13,253 bases of DNA. Source: Bacteroidota bacterium. GTDB lineage: Bacteria > Bacteroidota > Bacteroidia > Bacteroidales > Prolixibacteraceae. The notes beneath the pieces were generated by a model. That model searched no databases. It was not told the origin of the DNA and saw nothing but the letters and a program-made list of their open reading frames with translations. Location of the stretch: contig JAEWME010000060.1 in NCBI GenBank assembly GCA_023393265.1, positions 1 to 13,253 on the forward strand, written 5' to 3'. This document shows positions 7,075 to 13,253 of the stretch, piece after piece. Positions within the stretch are counted from its first letter, which is position 1; every line of letters starts with the position of its first letter. The position numbers and the translations under genes were made by a program.

Positions 7075-7869
7075 TTATTCGGTATAAACATGAATGCTGC
7101 TTTGTGCGCTTGGCAAATAATTAACGCCAAACCAGCAAATCAGCAAAATGGCAAACGAAACAGCAAGTACCGCCATTGCCTTTTTATGATCCGATGGATG
7201 CCGATAGCGATAGTGAATATAAACCAGATAAAACATCCAGGTTATAAATGCCCATGTTTCCTTGGGGTCCCACGTCCAGTAGTGACCCCAGGCTTCCTTG
7301 GCCCAAAGAGCGCCAAAAAGTAATCCAAGAGTCAGGAACGAAAAGCCCAGGTAAACCAGGTTATCGGCCAGTTGGATCGGTCCTCTTACTGTTTTTTCCG
7401 ACGGAACAAAAAATAGGTTTCGTATTGCGACTAAAGACGACGCTCCAAGTAACGCATAAGCGAAAATATAAACGATAACGTGCGGAATGAACCACGGACT
7501 CTGTAAGGCGGGCATCAGCGCTTTGTCGCTGTTTTCGGGATGTTGCAGGTTGATAAAGAGAAACAGGATTGCCAGTCCGAGGCTATAGCTGACAAGCCAT
7601 TTGTACTTCCAGCGCCAGTAAAATAAAAGACCAATACCTGATAAGAATATGGCATACCACAACCTCGTCTCACCGAGCGTTCGCATTGGAGGTCTATCAA
7701 CCTGAAGCCACAGTACTGAAACATACACCAATAAAACTATAGTTCCTGCAAGCGACAGACCACCGGCAAGCTGATTCACAACTTTTTTGCCCGATGTAAA
7801 AAACAAAGCTGAAGCTAAAAGCCAGCAAAGGATGGCAATAGAGGCGTATATTGGGAAGCTAAGCCACAT
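7075..7869 (-). CDS. ccsA: Cytochrome c biogenesis protein CcsA (System II haem handling)
   Basis: This is a polytopic inner-membrane protein of 264 residues with about eight hydrophobic segments, part of the ResB-CcsA complex that exports haem and attaches it to CXXCH apocytochromes. The tryptophan-rich haem motif 'WGHYWTWDPKETWAFITW' lies at 194-211. Conserved-position histidines are His130 in 'PALQSPWFIPHV', His219 after the Trp motif, and His260 in the terminal 'FGVNYL...IHVY' segment. All parts of a normal CcsA are present. I chose ATG 7869, which overlaps the end of the upstream resB-like gene by 11 nt. A longer form starting at 7920 would put 17 extra residues inside that gene and is unlikely. 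In many Bacteroidota ResB and CcsA are fused, whereas here they are separate but apparently coupled. No cytochrome c gene lies in the window. Confidence 0.93.
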   Translation of the reverse strand: MWLSFPIYASIAILCWLLASALFFTSGKKVVNQLAGGLSLAGTIVLLVYVSVLWLQVDRPPMRTLGETRLWYAIFLSGIGLLFYWRWKYKWLVSYSLGLAILFLFINLQHPENSDKALMPALQSPWFIPHVIVYIFAYALLGASSLVAIRNLFFVPSEKTVRGPIQLADNLVYLGFSFLTLGLLFGALWAKEAWGHYWTWDPKETWAFITWMFYLVYIHYRYRHPSDHKKAMAVLAVSFAILLICWFGVNYLPSAQSSIHVYTE

Positions 7870-9109
7870 GATCGACTCCTCCTTCTTTAGGTTTTCCGGA
7901 AATAAACAAAAAAGCCGCACCCGCCATCATCAGGAAGATACCGGTATACACAACAGGCAGCCAGGGGTCGCGAACCAACTGCAAAGTGCTCAGGTTTGAC
8001 CAGCGCCCCATCGCAGTGTCATATCCAAGCTGGTAAATCTTCCAGCCTCCAAACTCCGAAGGACTATTCACTTCAATTATTTTTTCGGTCTTTTTTCCAC
8101 CGCCGTCTTCAATTTCAACCACCGAACGAAATTTACGAGGTTCCGGCTGTAGTAAGACTAAAGTCACCCCCGGCCAAAGATTCATTGTTTTAGGAGCCCA
8201 ACGGTAATTTCCACAGCAAACCCAACCCGAAACCACCGACTGATCGATGCGGCTGGTAACTTTCAGTTTGGCCGAAACTACTGCTCCCGGCAAATTGGCT
8301 TCAACATATTCGTCTCCAGACCCCTCCGAAAAACTGAAAAATCTGGTTCGTTCAATACGGTAATCACCCAGTTGAAGTGTATCCTTATCAAGTGTAGCGA
8401 TCAAATCGATTCCTTTATGCTGAATGGCTTCTCCTGTTTTGCTGTTAGCCAAGACTATTTTGGGTCGAAATTCGTCGATGCTAAAATCCGCCAGCCGAAT
8501 GGAAAACGGGAGTATAGTCACATGGCCGGACTCGTCTGTGGCCCGGTTTTCAGAACGACCTTCAAAACAGTTCATCGTTAAACGTCGTACATCGCTGCTG
8601 CCAAGTGAAGTAGAAAAAAGTACCACGAAAAGACCAAAATGATTCAAAAAGAAACCTGTATTTTTCAGGTTAAAAGGAGTTAAGCGGGCGAGGGTAACCA
8701 AGCCAAGAAGTACAAGCAGATAAATATTTATCAGGATGAATGGCCAGGTTCGGACAATGTGCGTCAGCCCCAGTAACCGGATCAGGCCGTTGGCTGGTTG
8801 AACGTCCTGCCTGATGAAACCCATTAGGAGTACCAGGAAAGTAAATCCTAAAATGGCAGGCAAAGCAGCTTTTACTCCAGCCAGCCATTTGATGAACCAA
8901 TGTTTTTCCCAACGTAAAAAAATGAGAGTCAAGAACAGAAGAAAAACCAGTCCAGAGAAAAGATTCCAGGGGAAGCCGGTCATACGCAGTTCTGCACCTC
9001 CCGAGGCGGCCTGAAAACAGAAGCCTGCTACAATCAGCACTAAGGTGATAATCGTGCCTTCCCTATATGACCATGGGCTACTCCAGGTTTTTCTTCTGTG
9101 TCCTTCCAT
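7859..9109 (-). CDS. resB: ResB/CcsB-type cytochrome c biogenesis protein
   Basis: This is the partner of CcsA in System II cytochrome c maturation. It has 416 residues, with hydrophobic segments near 18-35, 49-66, 80-99, 121-142 and 152-170, then a large periplasmic domain (about 175-380), then a final membrane helix at 384-404 following 'RDPWLPVVYTG'. A histidine (His157, 'NHFGLF') sits at the start of the fifth helix, where ResB proteins hold a haem-ligand candidate. The periplasmic domain has beta-rich segments such as 'GGWKIYQLGYD', typical of ResB. It also contains a vicinal Cys298-Cys299 pair of unclear meaning. ATG 9109 is preferred over an in-frame TTG at 9139. The gene ends at a TAG inside the start of ccsA, an 11-nt overlap that suggests translational coupling. 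The assignment rests on topology and the ccsA context more than on strict motifs. Confidence 0.87.
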   Translation of the reverse strand: MEGHRRKTWSSPWSYREGTIITLVLIVAGFCFQAASGGAELRMTGFPWNLFSGLVFLLFLTLIFLRWEKHWFIKWLAGVKAALPAILGFTFLVLLMGFIRQDVQPANGLIRLLGLTHIVRTWPFILINIYLLVLLGLVTLARLTPFNLKNTGFFLNHFGLFVVLFSTSLGSSDVRRLTMNCFEGRSENRATDESGHVTILPFSIRLADFSIDEFRPKIVLANSKTGEAIQHKGIDLIATLDKDTLQLGDYRIERTRFFSFSEGSGDEYVEANLPGAVVSAKLKVTSRIDQSVVSGWVCCGNYRWAPKTMNLWPGVTLVLLQPEPRKFRSVVEIEDGGGKKTEKIIEVNSPSEFGGWKIYQLGYDTAMGRWSNLSTLQLVRDPWLPVVYTGIFLMMAGAAFLFISGKPKEGGVDHVA

Positions 9110-9367
9110 CGAAGTATTGATTTGAGGGTGAAGATACAAAAACCGGTGAAGAAAAATCCGGACACACAGTAGCCTGAAATATGGGTGAGGAAACGGAAAC
9201 CTAATGATTGTTTCGCCGTAAATGATAAAACGAACCGGATCTGAGCCGCAAGGCTGAATTTGTTGTACTTATTATATTAACTAATTAGCGATTGTTGTTT
9301 TAATATATTTTAACAAACAATTTTCGCTTTCTGCGTTTATATAAACACAATCGATAGAATCACAATC
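9110..9367. other. Divergent intergenic region between resB and the 78-aa gene
   Basis: This 258-bp gene-free stretch must hold the promoters of the minus-strand resB-ccsA pair and the plus-strand membrane-protein gene. The half near resB is of mixed composition. The part from about 9258 to 9350 is very AT-rich. A minus-strand TAGGTTTC at 9196-9203 is one base from the Bacteroidota -7 consensus TAnnTTTG, but I see no matching -33 TTTG at the right spacing. I find no tRNA, small-RNA or riboswitch fold and no convincing open frame in it. Confidence 0.6.
9335..9346. promoter_or_regulatory. Perfect 12-bp AT-rich palindrome, possible operator
   Basis: GTTTATATAAAC reads identically on both strands and ends 21 bp before the ATG of the 78-residue membrane-protein gene. 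A second, imperfect AT-rich inverted repeat (TTGTT at 9293-9297 against AACAA at 9317-9321) lies just upstream. The placement fits a repressor operator or a promoter element, but short AT palindromes also arise by chance in AT-rich leaders. Confidence 0.3.
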
Positions 9368-9604
9368 ATGGAACTACTAGTTATCTTTTTAGGAGGATTG
9401 CTCGGTATATGGGGCTTTAAATTAATATCTCACCGACCACATTTCGAAACAGCTAAAACAACCCGTGGGCACACGATCCGTTTTTTGGATTATGCCGAAT
9501 CGAAGAAACACAAACGACTTAAAGTCTACGGAAGGCTGATCTTTTCGCTGGGAATTGTTTTTTTAAGTGCAGGTATTTTGATAGAATTGTTTGCCGGACG
9601 CTGA
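9368..9604 (+). CDS. Small two-helix membrane protein, unknown function
   Basis: This 78-residue protein is not recognised. It has a hydrophobic N-terminal helix (about 1-20, 'MELLVIFLGGLLGIWGF'), a basic, polar cytoplasmic-type loop (21-54) rich in His, Lys and Arg, and a second helix (about 56-75, 'LIFSLGIVFLSAGILIELF'). Both ends are predicted on the same side of the membrane, with the positive loop inside. The ATG at 9368 follows an AT-rich leader containing a palindrome. An inverted repeat and 88 bp separate it from the TMEM175-like channel gene on the same strand. Coding status is supported by coherent membrane topology and by a lack of competing frames, but not by homology. Confidence 0.68.
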   Translation: MELLVIFLGGLLGIWGFKLISHRPHFETAKTTRGHTIRFLDYAESKKHKRLKVYGRLIFSLGIVFLSAGILIELFAGR

Positions 9605-9621
9605 TTCGCAGGTAAATAATT

Positions 9622-9659
9622 TGGCCCGAAGCAAAAGCTAGGCAACATTTTTTCGGCCA
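9622..9659. repeat. Imperfect inverted repeat (possible hairpin) between two membrane-protein genes
   Basis: TGGCCCGAA at 9622-9630 pairs with TTCGGCCA at 9652-9659 if one C is bulged. The stem can be extended by AAAA (9633-9636) against TTTT (9648-9651) if GC at 9631-9632 is also bulged, leaving an 11-nt loop. It sits 18 bp after the 78-residue gene stop and 33 bp before the channel ATG. No U-run follows on either strand, so it is not a classical intrinsic terminator. It could be a processing or attenuation hairpin in the leader of the channel gene. Confidence 0.45.
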
Positions 9660-9692
9660 GGATGTTAAATATTCAACTACAACATCCATTCT

Positions 9693-10292
9693 ATGAACCG
9701 AACCAGGCTCGAAGCGTTCAGCGATGGCGTAATGGCCATCATCATCACCATTATGGTTTTAGAAATAAAAGTGCCACATGGAAGTGACTTTCTGGCACTA
9801 AAACCATTGTTGCCTGTGATTCTCAGCTATGTGTTGAGTTTCATTTATATTGCCATATACTGGAATAACCACCACCACATGATGAACACCGTAAAACGGG
9901 TGTCGGGTGGAATACTATGGGCCAATATGCACTTGCTTTTTTGGCTTTCGCTGGTACCTTTTGTAACCGGTTGGATTGGCGAAAACCATTTCGATCCGAT
10001 CCCGATGGCGACATATGGCACTGTATTGCTAATGGCAGCTATCGCCTATTTCATCCTGCAAAGCCAGATTATCCTTTCGCAGGGCGAAAACTCGCTGCTC
10101 GCCAGAGCTATTGGGAACGACATCAAAGGTAAAATGTCGCCCATCCTTTATCTGGCTGCCATTGGATCAAACTTTATCAGCCAATGGATATCCGGAGCTC
10201 TATATGTTCTGGTTGCATTAATCTGGTTAATTCCCGACAAACGAATTGAAATCATTTTCAGGAACGAATCGGATTACAAAAAAGAAAAATAG
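9693..10292 (+). CDS. TMEM175 (DUF1211) family potassium channel
   Basis: This is a 199-residue predicted inner-membrane protein with six helices (about 9-27, 36-57, 71-93, 104-126, 148-165, 168-182). The start 'MNRTRLEAFSDGVMAI' carries the family signature RxxxFSD (Arg5, Phe9-Ser10-Asp11) in the first helix. That helix lines the pore in bacterial TMEM175 and provides the hydrophobic Ile/Leu filter, here 'IIITIMVLEIKVP'. A polar cluster 'YWNNHHHMMN' follows helix 2, as is usual in the family. Bacterial members have one such six-helix unit and form tetrameric leak-type K+ channels. Length is typical and ATG 9693 is required by the signature. It follows the small membrane-protein gene on the same strand by 88 bp. 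Recognition of the family is strong; ion selectivity in this organism is inferred. Confidence 0.9.
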   Translation: MNRTRLEAFSDGVMAIIITIMVLEIKVPHGSDFLALKPLLPVILSYVLSFIYIAIYWNNHHHMMNTVKRVSGGILWANMHLLFWLSLVPFVTGWIGENHFDPIPMATYGTVLLMAAIAYFILQSQIILSQGENSLLARAIGNDIKGKMSPILYLAAIGSNFISQWISGALYVLVALIWLIPDKRIEIIFRNESDYKKEK

Positions 10293-10359
10293 ACCGACTG
10301 AGTTATATTTTGGGGTTATGGATTTCAGGACACAGCATTATTTGATTGCAGTTGAGTAG

Positions 10360-10827
10360 TCAGAAATCCAATTCTTTCAGCGCTTTGTAAATCTCGCCCG
10401 ACTCGAATCCGCGGCTAAGAGCAAACCGCATCAATTTGTTGCGTTTGTCAATGGCGTCTTTGGCTTTTACTGATTTCGCTTTATCCAATAGGATTTTCTT
10501 CAATTCGCCGGAATAGTTTTCTTCCTGAATTTCGTCCAATGCCGAAGCAATCAAACCCGCCGAAATGCGTTTTTGCCGGAGCATGTATTCAATTTTTTGA
10601 CGTCCCCACCGGTTGAAGCGAAATTTGTCTTTCACGTAGGCGCGTGCAAACCGCTCGTCATTCACATATTGATCGGTGATGAGCTTTTCGAGCACCGGGA
10701 TCGCTTCGTACTCCTCAAGTCCAAGTGTTTTCAATTTATCAAGAGCCTCCGACGAACATTTTTCGGTTCGACTGCAAAGAGCTGACAAATGCAAAAAAGC
10801 CGATTTTTGTTGCTGCGTGAACGACAT
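10360..10827 (-). CDS. recX: Regulatory protein RecX
   Basis: RecX is a small cytosolic helical protein that binds RecA filaments and limits RecA activity. This one has 155 residues. The most recognisable block is 'NDERFARAYVKDKFRFNRWG' followed by 'RQKIEYMLRQKRIS', the first RecX three-helix repeat. A second repeat-like part follows ('DKRNKLMRFALSRGF...IYKALKEL'). I chose ATG 10827. An in-frame TTG at 10866 would add 13 residues but is less likely. No recA lies nearby, which is common in Bacteroidota. It is convergent with the TMEM175-like gene (67-bp gap, no clear terminator) and divergent from the TolC-like gene, with a 179-bp AT-rich spacer that must carry both promoters. Confidence 0.9.
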   Translation of the reverse strand: MSFTQQQKSAFLHLSALCSRTEKCSSEALDKLKTLGLEEYEAIPVLEKLITDQYVNDERFARAYVKDKFRFNRWGRQKIEYMLRQKRISAGLIASALDEIQEENYSGELKKILLDKAKSVKAKDAIDKRNKLMRFALSRGFESGEIYKALKELDF

Positions 10828-11006
10828 ATCCTTATTTTGAACGAAAGATAAAGCTTTCCCTTCCAATAAATCCGATTTGTTTCAGTAACTTTCTTTATGA
10901 AATATTAAAAGAATTTTAAGTGTTGCATTATGAATTCGTATAAAATCGACTATAAAACTTATTTGTTCGATAAAATTAGTTTCTTTACATCAGAAATCAT
11001 TTAGCC

Positions 11007-12527
11007 ATGAAGAGACAAATCAAACAAATGGGAATTGGCTCCCTTCTCATTCTCATTCAAACGCTTGCATTTGCACAAACCCCGGCAAAACCGTTAACAT
11101 TCGGCGATGCTTATCAGCAAATGAATGCAAACAGCCATGTTTTAAAACGGGCTGATTACGAGATCAGCGAAAAAGAAGCCAGCCAAAAAGCATCGGCAGG
11201 GCTCCGTGCCCCCAGGGTCTTTGTTACAGCTAATGCCGTTCAGATGGCCGATCCGCTCACACTCGACCTCACACCGGTGCGCGATGCCATTACTCCGCTC
11301 TACGATGCGCTTGGTCACTATGGAAACTTCTCAGGCGTGCCCAATCCCGATCCGAACACTTCCGGAGCAATGCCCGTACTTCCCGACAACCTTAGCACAC
11401 AAGCCGTAAGGGCAAAACTTCTGGAAGGAGAAGAAACCGTTAAGGCTGGAGAATGGAACCAAATGATTCAGGAGAAACGATTTGCCACGGTAAATGCCAA
11501 CATCTTATGGCCACTGTATACCGGAGGGAAGATTAATGCAGCCAATGAAGCTTCAAGAATTCAGGCCGGGGAAGCTGGGTTGGAAAAGAAACAGCGCGAG
11601 GGCGAATTACTGAGCGAACTTGCAACCCGCTACTACGGTTTGGTATTGGCTAAACAAGCCTGTAAGGTACGCGAACAGGTGGCCGATGCCATGAAGAAAC
11701 ACTTATACGACGCCGAAAAACTCACCGAGCAGGGACAAATTGCCAAAGTGGAATTTCTTCATGCGCAGGTAGCCAACGCCGATGCGGAGCGCGAATTGAA
11801 AAAATCGCAGCGCGACATTTCGATTGTTCGCCGCGCGCTCGAAAATACACTCGCAATTACCGACAGCAGCGACTTTGCACCAGCCAGCCCGCTTTTTATC
11901 CTGAAAACCTGCGAACCCGAAAGTTTCTTCATTGATCTGGCGCTGGCCAACAATCCGCAATTGCAGCAGGTAAATTCAAAAAAAGAACTGGCAGCCACGG
12001 GCGTAAAACTCGAAAAAAGTAATTACCTGCCAACAGTAGCCCTCACCGGAACTTACGACCTGGCCGACAAAGATTTATCGCCTTATGTTCCCGATTGGAT
12101 GGTAGGCGTTGGGGTGAACTGGTCGCTGTTTGAAGGAAACGCCCGGAACAGAAAACTTCAGGCAGCGAAATTTAAAGGCCAGCAGGCGGAAGAAGCCGGG
12201 CTAAAAGCTCAGGAAGACATCAGGACATATATCAGGAAACTGCACCAGCAACTGGGCATGCAGGTAGAACAACTCGACGAACTTGATAAAACACTCGAAT
12301 TTGCCAAAACTTATGCCGACAGCCGGGAAAAAGCTTTTCGCGAAGGACTATCTACCTCAACCGAACTGGTCGACGCCAGTTTACTGGTGGCCAAAGTGAA
12401 AATTGAGCGACTCCGGGCACTCTACAACTACGATGTTACCCTTGCTGCTTTGTTGCAAATTTGCGGAACTCCGGAAAAATTTCTGAGCTACCAGACCAGC
12501 GAAAACGCCATTTCCGAAACATTTTAA
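11007..12527 (+). CDS. TolC family outer-membrane efflux protein
   Basis: This 506-residue protein is the predicted outer-membrane channel of a tripartite exporter. The signal peptide is 1-23 with likely cleavage at 'AFA|QT'. The mature protein is dominated by long amphipathic helices (tunnel) and two beta-barrel signatures, one at about 164-176 ('NANILWPLYTGGKI') and a second near residue 370 ('GVGVNWSLFEGNARNRKL'). This is the duplicated TolC pattern. A Pro/Asn/Asp-rich segment at about 100-135 ('NPDPNTSGAMPVLPDN') lies in the first half, where the outer loop is expected. The adaptor gene follows 19 bp downstream, so the two are co-transcribed. ATG 11007 gives the signal peptide. Substrate is not predictable from this gene. 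Confidence 0.92.
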   Translation: MKRQIKQMGIGSLLILIQTLAFAQTPAKPLTFGDAYQQMNANSHVLKRADYEISEKEASQKASAGLRAPRVFVTANAVQMADPLTLDLTPVRDAITPLYDALGHYGNFSGVPNPDPNTSGAMPVLPDNLSTQAVRAKLLEGEETVKAGEWNQMIQEKRFATVNANILWPLYTGGKINAANEASRIQAGEAGLEKKQREGELLSELATRYYGLVLAKQACKVREQVADAMKKHLYDAEKLTEQGQIAKVEFLHAQVANADAERELKKSQRDISIVRRALENTLAITDSSDFAPASPLFILKTCEPESFFIDLALANNPQLQQVNSKKELAATGVKLEKSNYLPTVALTGTYDLADKDLSPYVPDWMVGVGVNWSLFEGNARNRKLQAAKFKGQQAEEAGLKAQEDIRTYIRKLHQQLGMQVEQLDELDKTLEFAKTYADSREKAFREGLSTSTELVDASLLVAKVKIERLRALYNYDVTLAALLQICGTPEKFLSYQTSENAISETF

Positions 12528-12546
12528 AATATAAATACTGAAGACA

Positions 12547-13253
12547 ATGAATAAGACAAGAAACTTTATCATCGGTATCTTCTTCACCGCAGTGTTGATT
12601 TTCCTGTTGTACACCACTTGGATCATCACCCGGCCGCTGCCCCTCGAAGTTCAGGGCGAAATTGAAGCAACACAGTTTCGGGTAGCTTCCAAAATTCCGG
12701 GCCGAATAGACAGCATTGCGGTGAAAAAAGGTCAGCAGGTTGCCAAAGGCGATTTCCTGTTTTCAATCAGCAGTCCCGAAATCGATGCCAAACTGATGCA
12801 GGTTACCGCCATGAAAAATGCAGCGTTAGCGCAAAGCCAAAAGGCACAAAACGGCGCTCAGGCCGAAGACATTCAGTCCGCGTACAATTTGTACGTAAAA
12901 GCCGAAGCTGCTGCGCGACTTTATGAAAAAACCTTTACCCGCGTCGACAATTTGTATAAAGACGGTGTGGTTTCGGAACAAAAGCGCGACGAAGCCGAAA
13001 CACAGGCCAAAGCCGGACGCGAAACAGCCAATGCCGCCAAAGCCCAATGGGAAAAAGCAGTGAAAGGCGCCCGCATCGAAGACAAACGTGCAGCACAGGA
13101 ACTGGTTAACCAGGCCGAAGGTGGGATAAAAGAAGTGGAAGCCTATCTGGCCGAAACACAAATTAAAGCGCCTGCGACCGGTGAGGTTTCGAACCTTGTT
13201 TCGGAACGCGGCGAACTGGTTCCGACAGGCTTCCCGGTAATTACCATCATCGA
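12547..13253 (+). CDS. HlyD-type periplasmic adaptor (membrane fusion protein), 3' end cut by window
   Basis: The frame is open from ATG 12547 to the window edge: 235 codons without a stop. Residues 7-28 form a single N-terminal membrane anchor. A first half-lipoyl segment (about 34-80) includes 'VASKIPGRIDSIAVKKGQQV'. A long charged, alanine-rich coiled-coil hairpin spans about 82-200, and the second half-lipoyl segment begins at about 203 with 'TQIKAPATGEVSNLVSERGE'. This is the layout of adaptors that link an inner-membrane transporter to TolC. The missing part should contain the beta-barrel domain. In Bacteroidota such TolC-HlyD pairs are often followed by ABC-2 type permeases, so that is my guess for the next genes, but the window does not show it. 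Confidence 0.93.
   Translation, partial: MNKTRNFIIGIFFTAVLIFLLYTTWIITRPLPLEVQGEIEATQFRVASKIPGRIDSIAVKKGQQVAKGDFLFSISSPEIDAKLMQVTAMKNAALAQSQKAQNGAQAEDIQSAYNLYVKAEAAARLYEKTFTRVDNLYKDGVVSEQKRDEAETQAKAGRETANAAKAQWEKAVKGARIEDKRAAQELVNQAEGGIKEVEAYLAETQIKAPATGEVSNLVSERGELVPTGFPVITII

Noticed and set aside
9244..9255. AGCC-GCAA-GGCT tetraloop hairpin
   Set aside because: Only 4 bp of stem, no U-tract and no plus-strand gene ending upstream, so it is neither a terminator nor an RNA gene.
10320..10369. GGATTTC / GAAATCC inverted repeat as a bidirectional terminator between the channel gene and recX
   Set aside because: The loop is 36 nt, one arm is inside the recX coding end, and there is no flanking T-run.
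1..13253. Mobile elements, CRISPR arrays, tRNA genes, defence systems
   Set aside because: No transposase, integrase, direct-repeat array, cloverleaf or defence-type domain was seen; all major genes fall in known metabolic, transport or regulatory families.

Overview
The window looks like ordinary chromosomal DNA from a Bacteroidota bacterium, probably of the order Bacteroidales/Marinilabiliales. This rests on a DUF4270-type C-terminus directly before glmS, a DUF299 PEP-enzyme regulator, a lipoprotein signal peptide, System II cytochrome c maturation split into ResB and CcsA genes, and the near absence of clear Shine-Dalgarno sequences with A-rich leaders instead. I see no phage, transposon, CRISPR array, rRNA or tRNA. 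Coding density is high and no gene-free stretch exceeds 260 bp.

Layout. (1) 1-2199, plus strand: the tail of a DUF4270-like lipoprotein gene, then complete glmS (glucosamine-6-phosphate synthase). (2) 2202-3074, minus strand: a DUF299 kinase/pyrophosphorylase that controls PEP synthase or pyruvate phosphate dikinase, ending 2 bp from the glmS stop. (3) 3256-7074, plus strand: a tightly packed run of five genes. They encode a YghZ/Gpr-type aldo-keto reductase, a PTR1/FolM-type pteridine reductase, a FolX-like dihydroneopterin-triphosphate epimerase (easily mistaken for FolB), an unusually short FolK-like protein, and a lipoprotein alpha/beta hydrolase. (4) 7075-9109, minus strand: ccsA and resB/ccsB, overlapping by 11 nt, for haem delivery to c-type cytochromes. 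(5) 9368-10292, plus strand: a 78-residue two-helix membrane protein and a TMEM175-family potassium channel. (6) 10360-10827, minus strand: recX. (7) 11007-13253, plus strand: a TolC-type outer-membrane protein and the start of an HlyD-type periplasmic adaptor, which is cut by the window end. The adaptor has no annotated stop because its frame runs off the edge.

The most interesting part is region 3. FolX and FolM are the two E. coli enzymes that divert dihydroneopterin triphosphate to tetrahydromonapterin. Finding them adjacent and apparently co-transcribed with a truncated FolK homologue and an aldo-keto reductase suggests a dedicated reduced-pterin cofactor pathway rather than simple folate synthesis. 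This is an inference from sequence motifs and gene order. The remaining genes are recognisable housekeeping or transport families, and I found no convincing evidence for a wholly new system.
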